Part shown: positions 1 to 9,951 of the stretch, piece by piece
Numbering within the stretch: the first letter of the stretch is position 1
Layout: each line of letters opens with the position of its first letter
DNA from: Apium graveolens
Taxonomy: Eukaryota > Streptophyta > Magnoliopsida > Apiales > Apiaceae
Direction: 5' to 3'
DNA length: 64,000 nt
NCBI RefSeq assembly: GCF_009905375.1
Contig: NC_133650.1
Location: forward strand, 173,575,636 to 173,639,635
Position numbers and translations under genes: made by a program
The notes under the pieces: model-generated
What the model was told of the DNA's origin: nothing
Seen by the model: the letters and a program-made list of their open reading frames with translations, nothing else
The model's database searches: none

Positions 1-142
1 TTGGAACATGAGGACCTCTTTCTATGCAGTCCACATAGGCCTCATCTTGAGAAAGCATATGAAGATGCATATTTACCTTCCAATGATGGTAATTATCTTT
101 ATCAAGAAAAGGAATCTTGACTCCAACATCTTTCTTGTTCAT
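1..142 (-). CDS. Gag polyprotein N-terminus of Copia element X (partial)
   Basis: This is the open 5' end of a Copia-type gag, read on the minus strand from an ATG at 142 and running off the left window edge (47 codons visible, no stop). The reading begins MNKKDVGVKIPFLDKDNYHH and continues with W-K-V-N-M and a segment ending C-I-E-R-G-P-H-V-P. Its first part matches the N-terminal pattern of plant Copia Gag proteins, where an FxxxNYxxWK-like block opens the capsid region. It lies 48 bp downstream of a primer binding site and an LTR in the same orientation, the expected order for a retroelement 5' end. Gag would form the virus-like particle in the cytoplasm. The visible stretch is undamaged, but intactness of the whole gene cannot be judged. 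Confidence 0.75.
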   Translation of the reverse strand, partial: MNKKDVGVKIPFLDKDNYHHWKVNMHLHMLSQDEAYVDCIERGPHVP

Positions 143-189
143 CTTGCTGAATTGTTTTGATCTTTAAACTCTTTGTAGATTAAGAGCTT

Positions 190-201
190 GCTCTGATACC
201 A
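190..201 (-). other. Primer binding site of Copia X
   Basis: Read on the minus strand the 12 bases are TGGTATCAGAGC, the classic plant primer binding site complementary to the 3' end of initiator methionine tRNA. It lies two bases inside the LTR edge, the usual spacing. It fixes this LTR as the 5' LTR of a minus-strand element. Confidence 0.9.
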
Positions 202-203
202 AT

Positions 204-1229
204 TGTTAGTCCCTTAATAATGTAGCAAGAATTACAGAAGGGGGGTTGAATGGAATTCTTGAACCTTTTTCTTGAAATAAAAATGTTCAACTCGATTATA
301 GATATATTTGTTTTGATTAGCACAATGCGGAATGTAAACTTAATTGAATCAAAACATAAGTAATTAAAAACAAGAGTCTTTAAAAAACTTTCTGGTGGAT
401 TTAAACAATTCCACCAGAGATATATATAATATATCGAGAGGACTCTGTGTGCAGAAATGCTCACAGCTGCTTACAAAATAGAACTACTGAGAATACAGGA
501 AATGCTAAAGATTCTGCTTACAAAGATTTCTCTGTTTTTGTGTTTCTCAGCTATTTCAGTTATCTTTCTATTTGCTACTCTCTTGGTTTATATAATACCA
601 AGATTACAAAGTCAAAAAGACTGAACAAATATAAAATCTAACAGTCTTAAGCTTTGCTGCTTTTCATCCTCTATTACCCAGTTAATGGGCTTCCACAGTG
701 TGTTTGTATACATCTCGACGGCTGTGTGTCAGCTTTCACTGTTCAACTGCTGTTTAAATTCTTCATATGATTATCCGTCGATTTTTAGAACATCCGTTGA
801 TGATTTAATTGATCATCCGTCGACTGCTATATTAAACATCCGTTGATAGTCATTTGATCATCCGTCGATGGCTTTGTTAATCATCCGTCGGTAGCTATTT
901 TGGCACTTGACTCTATTTCACTTATGCAGAATTACAAGACATCATTTATGTACAATTAATCAACCTATTCTGCATATCTAGTTAAAGTCAACATGACTTA
1001 TATGCTACTACAGATTCTATACAAAGGTGCATACATAACTGTGCTACAAACTTATTATAACATAAGCTACTCACTCGATGGATAATAAGTTAATTATCCG
1101 TCGGGACTATAATGAGTTATCCATCGGGACTATAATTCTTATCCGTCGAGTGCTACATTATTTCACTAAGTAAAATCTACTTAGATGTTTTGTTTATGAA
1201 ATCATCAAGTACACAATATATGCCCAACA
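204..1229 (-). repeat. 5' LTR of Copia element X
   Basis: A 1,026-bp LTR bounded by TG and CA (TGTTAG at 204, CCAACA ending at 1229). The internal edge is set by the adjacent primer binding site; the outer edge is the TG/CA match where Sirevirus 3' sequence begins. The partner LTR and most of the element lie left of the window. The five bases after the outer edge, GTTAT (1230-1234), are the expected target duplication and should reappear at the far end. The LTR carries a regular array of a 9-bp motif in its outer half, described separately. Confidence 0.8.
773..1149. promoter_or_regulatory. Phased ATCCGTCGA motif array in LTR X
   Basis: Nine copies of ATCCGTCGA or a one-to-two-base variant start at 773, 792, 815, 838, 860, 883 and, after a gap, 1096, 1119 and 1141. 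Spacing is 22-23 bp throughout, except the first interval of 19 bp. In element orientation this lies in the first three quarters of the LTR, where U3 enhancers of Copia elements sit. Repeated short U3 boxes are known enhancers in Tnt1 and Tto1; that these act likewise is inference. Confidence 0.6.
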
Positions 1230-1475
1230 GTTATTTTGAAAGAGAAATATATGTGCTATAATGAAGATTCATATCATCCAAGAGTAATTAGACTCGGTGA
1301 TGGTTTAGAAAGAAATCATATCTCAGCACTTAGGACTGCAATCTACCAGATTGGAAGTCAAGATGAAGAGATGAAGCAAGTTAAAACTACACTAGCTCAA
1401 GTCCTGAGGAATGCAGAAGAGAAGCTGATATCAAACTTTGTCAAGAATCACTTTGGATTCAGATTGACTCAGTAA
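1230..1475 (+). pseudogene. C-terminal remnant of a Sirevirus 3' ORF
   Basis: An open frame of 79 codons from the ATG at 1236. Its middle (I-R-L, then ISALRTAIYQIG) aligns with the C-terminus of the 3' ORF of Copia B near 24900 (I-R-L, then INDLRAAIFQIG), and both continue into a charged, K/E-rich helical tail. It is followed about 125 bp later by a polypurine tract and an LTR of the same family, as in B. The start at 1230 is where LTR X abuts, so the rest of the ORF is either displaced to the left of X or lost. Function is unknown; there is no catalytic motif or membrane segment. Confidence 0.7.
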
Positions 1476-1600
1476 ATTTGGTAAAAGGTACAAGGACTGT
1501 AAGTTGTAGTTAGTTTTCTAATTAAACTCTCATTATATTTGTACTTAAATGTTTTTGACATCATCAAATCTATTAACTTGTATATTTTTCATAATTTATA

Positions 1601-1613
1601 AGTTGGGGGAGAT
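1601..1613 (+). other. Polypurine tract of the plus-strand Sirevirus remnant
   Basis: AGTTGGGGGAGAT lies directly against the LTR start. The same tract, on the other strand, borders the 3' LTR of Copia B (24583-24595). It would prime plus-strand DNA synthesis. Confidence 0.8.
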
Positions 1614-2178
1614 TGTTAGATATATTTGAGATGTCATGTCTAATCTGTTGTGTTTAGTTTCAGAACTTAATATGAGGACTTACTGGAAATCAGAACTTGT
1701 TGAAGTCAGAACTTATATCAAAACTTAAGGCCGTCAGGATTTATATCAGGACTTAAGTGCGGGTACTTCAGATAAAGAAAGCAGCTGATTTACAGGAAAG
1801 GATCGTGACTAAAAAAATAGAAGATATGCATGAAGAGTTAGAAGACTAGAAGACTTGTAGAAGATAATTTCTGATTGATATATTTTAGGAGACATAATTA
1901 TATTCCATATCAATTAGAAGATATCTTGTAACTGTGTACTATATAAACATAGGTTAGGGTTTACACTATATGTGTTATCATTCACGAGGAATATTATACA
2001 TTGTAACCTAGCAGCTCTTAGTGATATCATTCATCACTGAGAGAGAACAATTGTTTTATTGTAACAGAGTTTATTATATTGAATATACCTGATTACTGTT
2101 ACATACTTGTGTTCGAAATCGATTTGATTGTATAAACACTATATTCAACCCCCTTCTATAGTGTTGTGTGACCTAACA
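1614..2178 (+). repeat. 3' LTR of a Sirevirus (same family as Copia B)
   Basis: A 565-bp LTR from TGTTAGATATATTTG to CCTAACA. Start, end and internal blocks match both LTRs of Copia B on the opposite strand, including the ends and the TATA region. It contains seven copies or near copies of a TCAGAACTTA motif between about 1665 and 1760. A 3' LTR with polypurine tract and ORF tail is all that remains in the window, because element X interrupts the body at 1229. Confidence 0.85.
1940..1947 (+). promoter_or_regulatory. TATA box in the Sirevirus LTR
   Basis: TATATAAA lies in the middle of the LTR, and the equivalent box is kept in Copia B. It probably marks the U3/R promoter, with transcription starting about 30 bp downstream. 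This is inferred from position and sequence only. Confidence 0.5.
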
Positions 2179-2974
2179 CGAAACAAACACTTTCGATACA
2201 TATTCTTATTCTTATTCGATACACATAATACATATACCACATAAACAACAATAATTCAAAATCAATAACTCATGCCACGACCACTACAACCCGGTGATAA
2301 CGGTCCTAAATTTTCTGAAAACTGTTACTACAATCCGGTGACTGTGGTCCTAAGTTCTTATTCGAAATTTTCACAAACCATGACACAAATCAAAGATCCA
2401 AAATTATCGTCTAGACACCACATAGATACAATAATACAACAATACATATACTATAACTCGTTATACATTCAAATAAATCATCACTTAGCCCATGTTTTGA
2501 TAATCAAAGATACAGATGTAACACATAATTTTGAAAACACTAGCAAGATCGATCGAAAACTTACCTCAAAACCTGACCGGATCTGAATTTACTCATTTTC
2601 ACCATCTAAACGACGTTTTCTTGAAAAATATGAAACATTAAAGTTGTTGAGAACGAAAAGATCTTTCCGAAAAGTCCAGAATCAACGAATTCCGACTTAC
2701 GATAAAATTTTTACAAATTTTATAAGACTGCTAATTTATGCTGAGAAGAGCCCTACGAATTTTAATACAAAAAGCGAGGAAGATGAAAATGATGTATTTA
2801 TAATGATTCAAAACCCTATTTCTTAACTTACAAGTTATCCGTATTAGAATCTGATCCAAATTTTAAGCCCATTACTCTAGTTCAATTTTAAATCCTAGTC
2901 CTTAACCAATTTTAATCCTTTTTAATTCTATTATTCTCTTATTAATCTAATTCTAAAAATTATGGAATATTACA
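2179..2974 (-). repeat. Truncated LTR on the minus strand, Gypsy-like
   Basis: Read on the minus strand this begins TGTAATATTCC at 2974, a common plant chromovirus LTR start, and has a TATAAATA box at 2795-2802 about 175 bp in. The left end is cut by the Sirevirus LTR at 2178, so no CA end is seen. An imperfect 45-bp duplication is present (about 2284 and 2329, sharing a CCGGTGA...GGTCCTAA core). No coding region is attached. It may be a solo or broken LTR; family assignment is weak. Confidence 0.45.
2795..2802 (-). promoter_or_regulatory. TATA box in the truncated minus-strand LTR
   Basis: TATAAATA on the minus strand, followed downstream by an AT-rich then C/T-containing leader. The position, some 175 bp from the LTR start, supports reading 2179-2974 as an LTR with its own promoter. 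Confidence 0.4.
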
Positions 2975-3107
2975 CCATAGAATTGAATGAGTTTGTAAGG
3001 ACATAAGTAGGGGCAGAACAAAGCGAGGAACAAAGAACCCGAAGAGAGATATCGGGGAGAGGTGAAAATGATTTCTGGGGGCAACGCCCTCAGACTTGAC
3101 ATAAAAA

Positions 3108-3473
3108 ATGCCTGGAAAAGGTACGCTCGTCAAGTTTATAATCTGTATCAATTCAGTTCTGCTAGACAAACTATGTCTCTCTCCTTCACCGAAAAAGGAA
3201 TACGAGGATGTCATATATCCCCATGAGGACCCACTGATCATTCACCCTGTTATTGGAGAAAATAAGATCTGGAAAGTATTGGTGGATGGAGGGAGTTCGG
3301 CCAACATCTTATTCCACCAAAAATATGCCAAGATGAACTTGGCTGGAGAACAGAAGGAACCATTTCACGAGGATCCCCTCCAAGCCTTCGGCAGACAACA
3401 TATACCTTGTGACGGTACAATTACTTTGCCCGTCCTTATTGGTAAAATGCCCTATACTGCTGAAAAAAGGTAA
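3108..3473 (+). pseudogene. Tat-type retroviral aspartic protease region
   Basis: A 121-codon frame containing VLVDGGSSANILF (roughly residues 57-69), the Tat protease active-site block in which the usual D-T/S-G triad appears as D-G-G, followed by a C-D-G-T-I-T-L-P strand pattern. The upstream part (YEDVIYPHEDPLIIH) matches the linker that precedes protease in this lineage. Its role would be to cut the Gag-Pol polyprotein inside the particle. The ATG at 3108 is not a natural start, since protease is made as part of a polyprotein. The frame stops at 3473 ahead of the linker to RT. Confidence 0.7.
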
Positions 3474-3840
3474 AATTTTACATTATGAGGGTCAAAAGCC
3501 CCCACAAGGCACTTTTCAGACGATAATTTATGTCCACATTTCAAGCAATAAAGTCCATTCTCCATCTCAAGATGAAATTCCTAACTAAAAAGGGAGTCAG
3601 TGAAATAAGGGGAGATCACAATACCACTAGAATTATCATGCTGGAAGATCTCGACAAAGATCAAGAGTACGAAGAGAATGATAACAATGGGAAAGGAAGT
3701 TTTTAGAGGCTGAACCAAGTGGTAACAAACAATTGTTGAATATTGAGCTCGAGAAATTTGGGGCAAATATATCCAGCCCTATTGCCGAGCCAACATCTGA
3801 AGTGGAGGAAGTTGAGTTGTATGCGGGATGTTCATGAAAG
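3474..3840 (+). pseudogene. Protease-to-RT linker of the Tat element
   Basis: A low-complexity, charged linker without a recognisable domain. Short acidic stretches (for example L-E-D-L-D-K-D-Q-E-Y-E-E-N-D at about 3640-3690) can be read in broken frames. It joins protease to the RT frame that opens at 3841. No independent gene is seen here. Confidence 0.4.
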
Positions 3841-4704
3841 ATGGTCCGTATAGGGAAAAATATGGAACCTGACCCGAAGGAGAAAGTTATAGCAGTGGTG
3901 AGGCAATACCATGACCTCTTCGCATAGGGACCCGAAGATATGCCATGGCTAGATCCAAAGACGGGTAAGTATTATCTTAATGTGAAGTATGAGGCCAAGC
4001 TTGTGAAACAGAAAAAGAAAACCTTCTCCTTAGAGCGATAAAGGGTCACTGAGGCAGAAGTGGAGAAATTACTGGAGGCCAAGTTCATAGAGGAGATCGA
4101 ATATCTGTATTAGCTCGTGAATGTGGCGGTTGTTAAAAAAGCAGACAACAAGTAGAGAATGTGCATAGACTAAACCGACTTAAATAAAGCCTTCCAGAAG
4201 GACCACTATCCTCTGTCGAGCATTGACCAATTGATAGATACCACATCGGGATATTAAGTTCTCAGCTTCCTTGATGCCTTCTCCAGCTACAATCAGATTA
4301 CTATGAATGCTACAGACATTCTGAAGACCTCCTTCATCATGCCAAAAAGAACATATGCCTATATTAAAATGCCATTCAACTTATAGAATACAGGGGCAAC
4401 TTTCTAGTGCATGATCAACAAGGTCTTTAAGGAACAGATCGACAAAAATATAGAATGTTATGTAGATTACATGATTGTCAAATCCCTCTTTAGAGATCAT
4501 ACCGAAGACCTCATAGAGTTTTTTGAAACCTTAAGGAGAAATAACATGAAAATCAATCCGAGCAAATACACCTTTGGAGTGGCAAGCGGGAAATTTCTAG
4601 GCTATATGGTTAGTAAAAGAGGCATCGAAGCCAGTTCGGAGAAAATTCAAGCTGGATTTGATATGGAGGCCCGAAATGTATCAGAGATGTTCAGGAACTC
4701 ATAG
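3841..4704 (+). pseudogene. Reverse transcriptase of the Tat element (dead)
   Basis: One reading frame runs the whole way and is interrupted by about eight stops but no frameshift. Recognisable blocks in order are E-A-K-F-I-E-E-I-E, V-V-K-K-A-D, R-M-C-I-D, L-N-K-A-F, K-D-H-Y-P-L, VLSFLDAFSSYNQI (palm, first Asp), and then, from 4411, the catalytic loop CYVDYMIVKS. The normal YVDD reads YVDY here, so the second catalytic Asp is lost. Several stops stand where the family has Trp or Gln, which fits C-to-T decay. The enzyme would copy element RNA into DNA. The end at 4704 is a stop in the connection domain. Confidence 0.8.
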
Positions 4705-4795
4705 GCCGACTAGTAGCACTTCGGTGTTTTATATCAAGGTCAGCTGACAAAGCACTTCCTTTCTTCTCTGTGTTGAAAGGATAGAAGAGCTTTGA

Positions 4796-5323
4796 ATGAG
4801 ACCTAAATGTCAGACAACATTTGAGCAAGTTAAGGAGTACTTGACTAAAGCCCCTCTTCTGATGAGGCCATATCCAAAGGAAACGCTTCACCTCTATCTG
4901 TTTGTGTCTGACCGAACCCTTGGGGCAGTTTTGGTAAAAGAATATAAAGGTAACCAACATCCTATTTTTTACATATCACATATGCTTAAAAATGCTGAAA
5001 CTAGGTACCCCAATGCTGAGAAGTTTGTATATAGGCTGGCATGGGCACCCAAAAACTGTGACACTATTTCCAAGGACGAATAATACAAATTGTAATAGAC
5101 CAACCACTCAAAAAGATTCTTACTCCTTAATTTGGAATACGATCGTTTTAAACAAATAACGACCAACTCAAGAACGATCGAGGTTTTGGGAAGGGTAGTT
5201 GTTTGGTCAATTGAGTTGGGTGAGTATGACTTGGAATACTTACCGAGGATATCTATTAAAGCAGATGCCCTAGCGGATTTCATGGTTGAGTATAACTTTT
5301 GGGCCGAAGGATTTGACGCCTAA
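4796..5323 (+). pseudogene. First RNase H of the Tat element
   Basis: Two frames (4796-5083 and 5132-5323) carry the standard Gypsy RNase H: FEQVKEYLTKAPLLMRPYP, then the S-D-R-T-L-G-A-V-L strand, H-P-I-F-Y-I-S-H-M-L, E-T-R-Y-P-N-A-E-K, and finally S-I-E-L-G-E-Y-D-L-E-Y-L-P with A-D-A-L-A-D-F. A frameshift separates the two halves near 5085-5130. This domain would remove the RNA strand during reverse transcription. It is not functional as it stands. Confidence 0.75.
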
Positions 5324-5351
5324 ATAGCAGATTGTTCGGACACCCGGGAAA

Positions 5352-5738
5352 TGGAAGCTCTTTGTTGATGGGTCGTTAGCCAGTTCAAAGTGTGGGGCAG
5401 GGCTCATCCTATCATCCTTAGATGGATTTGGGATATGACAAACTATCTCATTCACTTTCCCCATCAATAACAATGAGGCAGAATATGAGGCCTTGTTAGT
5501 TGGAATGGACTTAGTAAGGAATCTGGCGACAAAGCACTTGAGGGTGTTAAGTGACTCTATGCTGGTCATGAAACACTTCTCTAGAGAATATGAGCAACGT
5601 GATCCTCGAAATCACGCCTATGCAACTAATGTACGAGAAATGTCCTTATTTTTTTAATTCCTTGAGTTAAATCAGATTGGAAGAGAAGATAACAACCGAG
5701 CAGATGCATTATCACGTATAGCATCAGCTAAAACATGA
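5352..5738 (+). pseudogene. Second (acquired) RNase H of the Tat element
   Basis: A 129-codon frame with two internal stops. The four catalytic acidic residues all remain readable: D in K-L-F-V-D-G-S, E in N-N-N-E-A-E-Y-E-A-L, D in V-L-S-D-S-M-L-V, and D in N-N-R-A-D-A-L-S-R. This domain order (RT, RNase H, second RNase H, integrase) defines Tat elements; the extra domain resembles cellular or archaeal-type RNase H I. It sits 28 bp after the end of the first RNase H frame. The ATG of the integrase frame overlaps its last codon. Confidence 0.75.
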
Positions 5739-6150
5739 ACCTCACTGGTTCAATCTACCTTACCAAAGTCAGAGCTCCCTCAATTGATAAGAAGCAATGT
5801 ATGAAAATCCACCAAGTGGTGACATGGATGACACCAATTCGAGCCTTCCTGGAAAAAGGAAACGTTGTCATTGAGCAAAAAAGAGCACAGAAAGTCAGAT
5901 ACAGAGTGGCCACTGAAGATCAGTCTCGTCACCCCTTCCTTGATGCGTGGACATTAAAGAGAAAAGATTGGCTTTGGAGACGGTCCATGAAGGCATCTGT
6001 GGTGAACACCTTGTTGGGCGAGCTCTTGCCTTCAAGATCCTTAGGAAAGGGTTTTACTGGCCGACTAAGAGCCGATGCACATTTATATGCCAAGAAATAT
6101 AAACAGTGTCAGCTGTTCAGTAAAATCCCAAAGCAACTCCCATAGGAGAT
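5735..6150 (+). pseudogene. Integrase N-terminal region of the Tat element (truncated)
   Basis: The frame at 5735-6145 reads the pre-integrase block (W-M-T-P-I-R-A-F-L-E-K-G) and ends with R-A-D-A-H-L-Y-A-K-K-Y-K-Q-C-Q-L-F. The histidines of the HHCC zinc finger (V-H-E-G-I-C-G-E-H, near 5988-6015) lie in another frame, so at least two indels disrupt the finger, and the first Cys of the CxxC pair is Tyr. No D,D,E core follows, because the LTR of Copia A begins at about 6160. Confidence 0.7.
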
Positions 6151-6159
6151 GGCTTAGAA

Positions 6160-7673
6160 CCTTAGTGAAGGGTTTTGAGGCATAAAATACAACGGAAACT
6201 GTAATTAAAAATGTGAAAAATCAAAATTTTCGAAACCCACCCCATGATCCATGTGAAAAATAGATATTTAATTCATAGATCAGAGTGTTTACCTTAAGAA
6301 GTTTTACGAGTTAAATTGACTAATGGAGATCCAAAGATTCTTCAATCACCACGCATCCCGCTCTCTCGATCTATGCTCTATCGGTATTCACACGAATGCT
6401 TAAACTCAAGGATCAGATGTGTACTAGCACAAAGTCATTTTTTCTTCCTCTCTCCATCTTCTCTCTTGGTGGCTAGGATTTTAACAAAAGTCTTATTCAT
6501 AAAATCAACCACATGAGATATTATATAGAGAGTAGAAAAATGAATTATAACTCTTAAAATCAATTAAAAGTTATTATTAATTCAATATTTCTATTTGTAT
6601 AATAATTAAGTCTCACTTAATTATTTAACAAATGCATTTCATAATTAATATTAGTAAATTCGAATATCATTATTTATCTAATTAATTAAGTCACACTTAA
6701 TTAATATTATAAATAATTTGAATTACTTTAATTTAATTTATATTAAATAATCCTTCAAGCATTCTTTGTGTGTTATCCTATAGGTTATTATTATATTGGA
6801 AACAAATTTTAAATTTAATTTAAAATCGTAAACAATGAGCGGCATCTAGTAATTCATCGTTGCTACCCAAGTAATAATAATTAAATCGGTGATCGATTAA
6901 ACCTTTCGTGAATAATATAGAATGTAATATAATCCCTTTAACCACATATTATAGATTAAACTAGAGGCATGTAATGTGTCATTCTCATCAATGTTTAATC
7001 TAAGTTTCCTTGATCAATGAGTAGACTATCATAACAAATCAATATTTGAGCGCAACCACGCATTTCATAGTCTAGCTCATACAAGAGACCAATAACATCA
7101 CTCCTAAAATGGGTGGGTTAAACCTTTGTAGATCATTCATATTTCTCATACGATTCATAATATACTCGAAATACACTTTTATCAATTCCAGGTCAAAGGT
7201 AACTTTTAATGTAATCAAAGTATATTTTTTCTCGTATAGAAATATAATGAGTTCAAGTCTAAGAACCATTATATCATTATCACTGTGAGAATTACTAATG
7301 ACACAACGGACATGTTGAATCTCATGTTGGGTCTATCCAGCACCATGTACATTTACATCTGCCAGTGTTTGTTGATCATCAGTCAACAAACACACTAGTT
7401 TTAATGTATTATTATGGTCCCTTATTAATAATACTTGACTAGGGACCTTTAGAAATACTGATACTATTCTCATAATCTCATTTCTAAGTCACATACTTAG
7501 AGATATAGGATGCATATCATATTTTAAGGATATTTATTAATCTAACATTTATATCATAGTAAATTAAGACATAATAAATTATAAATTAAATAATCGATAG
7601 AACATAAACATTATAATCCAAATGCCTTAAACTAAAACATTATAATGTTGTCACTAGGGCACAAACACTAACA
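6160..7673 (-). repeat. 3' LTR of Copia element A
   Basis: The minus-strand reading begins TGTTAGTGTTTGTGCCCTAG at 7673, right beside a polypurine tract. The far edge is set at about 6160, where CCTTAGTG is a degenerate mirror of the CACTAACA terminus and where Tat integrase sequence stops. Length is about 1.5 kb. The LTR is AT-rich with several near-repeats of an ATTAAGTGTGACTTAATTA-like block around 6600-6710. The far boundary is uncertain by about 15 bp. Confidence 0.7.
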
Positions 7674-7687
7674 ATCTTCCACTTGCA
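7674..7687 (-). other. Polypurine tract of Copia A
   Basis: Reads TGCAAGTGGAAGAT on the minus strand immediately before the TGTTAG LTR start. This is the usual plus-strand primer position and fixes the LTR edge at 7673. Confidence 0.65.
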
Positions 7688-7689
7688 CC

Positions 7690-8807
7690 AGAACCAGTCA
7701 CCCATGTATCTAATACTCATGGAACTAGTATGGCCATCATGCTTCTACTGCGCCAAAGCCTTAGTCAGTGGGTCTGCAATATTATAATTTATGTGCACTA
7801 GAATATTTATCTTCTTGATCATTAATCTTAATAATAAGGTGATATAGCCTAATCACATGCCTAAACAATCTCCTTAGCTATTTTGAAAGCATCAATATAC
7901 TCGACTTACATTGTAGAATCATCAATGTTCTTGTTGTGAACTATTCTAGCTAACATCACTTAAATGTTAATAAAACACAAAACCTTACTGAGATACTGAA
8001 TCATCTCTATCTGTCTGATTATTATTTTCGGAAACTAGCATCAGTGTAACCCTTTACAACCAGTTCCCTATCTTCTCCATACACCGAAAATTGAATCTTT
8101 AGTCCTTTTTAAATACTTAAGAATATTCTTGACAACCGGGCCGTTATCCTCACCTGAATTAGACTGATATCTGCTCGTTATGCTCAATACATACGGAACA
8201 TTAGGACAAGTAAATATCATTGCGTACATTATAGATCCATTTGTTGAAGTATATGGAACTTTTATAAGATGACCCTTATTATATAATGATTTAAGGTAAT
8301 TATCCTATGAGATCACTATCCCTTGAGACATCGGGACGAATCCCTTATTTGCCTATTTCATTCCAAATTGATGAAACACTTTGTCAATATATGTACTCTG
8401 ATTTATGCTGATTAATCTTGATATGTCTGTATATATCTTGATCCCTAATATATAGGTAACATTACCGAAGTCTTTCATCGAGAAACTATTTCCCAACCAA
8501 GTCATAACAGATTTTAGAGAAGGTATGTCATTCCCTATTAGTAATATGTCATCTATATATAATACTAGAAATGCCTACTAACATTCTTTTAAACACATGG
8601 TTCATCTTCATTTTGAATAAAGCCAAACTCTTTGACTATTTCATTAAAATGAATATTCAATCTTCTTGAGGCTTGCTTCAATCTATAAATAGATAGAAGC
8701 AACTTACAGACCATCTTAGCAAAATTTGGATCGACAAAACCCTCAGGTTGTATCTTACATATATTATCTTCAAGGCTCCCATTTAAGAAACCGGTTTTGA
8801 CATCCAT
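7690..8807 (-). pseudogene. Reverse transcriptase and RNase H of Copia A
   Basis: The RT start at 8807 reads MDVKTGFLNGSLEDNI and runs to a stop at 8589. In a shifted frame near 8545 the catalytic motif L-Y-I-D-D-I-L-L-I-G-N-D is intact, followed by L-G-N-S-F-S-M-K-D-F-G and Q-S-T-Y-I-D-K. Further left, S-I-M-Y-A-M, Y-V-L-S-I-T-S-R-Y-Q-S and I-L-K-Y-L-K-R-T-K-D mark the RT/RNase H connection, and K-A-L-A-Q at about 7745 is the RNase H tail. Frameshifts and stops break it in several places. In Copia elements this block follows integrase, as it does here. Confidence 0.75.
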
Positions 8808-8999
8808 TTACCAGATCTTATAGTCAGAGTGCTAGCAAAATCCTTATGGACTTGACCTTAACAATTGGCGGAAAGGGCTCTTCATAGTATATACCATGAA
8901 TTTTCTTGTAACCTTTTTCCACTAGTCACACTTTATAGGTATGTACTTTACCATTCATGTCGGTTTTCTTCTTAATAACCCCCTTACACCCTATAGCTT

Positions 9000-9911
9000 T
9001 TACCCCTTCGGTGGATCACCTAAAATCAATAATTTATTTTGATACATGGATTCCATCTCGGATTTCATGGCCTTCAGCCATCTCTCGGAGTCTGGACTGT
9101 TCATAGCATCTTGGTAGGTAAGAGTCTCATCATTATCCGTAAGCATCACATCACCATTTCGAGTCAAGAAAAATCCATAATCTATCTCGGGCTCATGTTG
9201 AATTCTACTAGATCTACAAACGACCCGTGTTTTCTGAACATGATTAATTTCAACATTTTGATGTACATCCTGATCTCGTTCCAACTCCGGTTCCTCATGT
9301 GGTTCTCGATCTTCATCGAGATGTATTGTCCTCCCACTGATTTTCTTAGAGATTAGTTCTCCCTCAAAAAATACAGCGGTTCGAGCAACAAACACTTGGT
9401 TTTCGGAAGGATTATAAAAACTATAGCCCTTAGTCTCACCTGGGTATCCCATAAAATAGTCTGATTTTGGTCCAAACTTGTAAGAGACTAAATATTTCAT
9501 AAACGCTTCATGTCACCAAATTTTCATAAATGAATGTTATGACGTTTCTCAGTCCATATCTCATATGGAGTCGTTTGAACCGCTTTTGTCGGAACTCGGT
9601 TAAGTGTGTATGTAGCCATTTCTAGAGCATAATCTCAGAAACTGATTGGAAGATCCCCTTGACTCATTATCGATCGCACCAAGTCCAACAAGGTACGATT
9701 TCCCCTCTCTGAATCTCTATTCCATTGAGGTGTTCCAGATGGAGTAAGTTATGATACAATATCATATTCTTATAAGAAACTCTTGAATTTAAGGCTTAAG
9801 TATTCTTCTCCATGATCTGATCGTAGAATTTTTATTTTTTCCCCTGTTTGCTTTTCTACTTCAGACTTATATTCTTCGAATATTTCAAAAGAATAGGATT
9901 TGTTCTTCATA

Positions 9912-9951
<40 letters not shown>

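Larger units (their letters stand above)
2975..6159 (+). mobile_element. Tat-type Ty3/Gypsy remnant (internal region only)
   Basis: An ordered but decayed run of protease, reverse transcriptase, RNase H, second RNase H and integrase N-terminus on the plus strand. The second, acquired RNase H between the first RNase H and integrase is diagnostic of the Tat lineage of non-chromoviral Gypsy elements. Gag, the rest of integrase and both LTRs are missing. The left edge abuts an unrelated LTR, and the right edge is cut by the LTR of Copia A inside the integrase zinc-finger region. It is the oldest-looking element in this half of the window. Confidence 0.8.

Noticed and set aside
2272..2586. 104-codon plus-strand ORF in the truncated LTR
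   Set aside because: Composition is not protein-like, and the opposite strand reads as an LTR with TATA box and TG end. It is most likely a chance frame.
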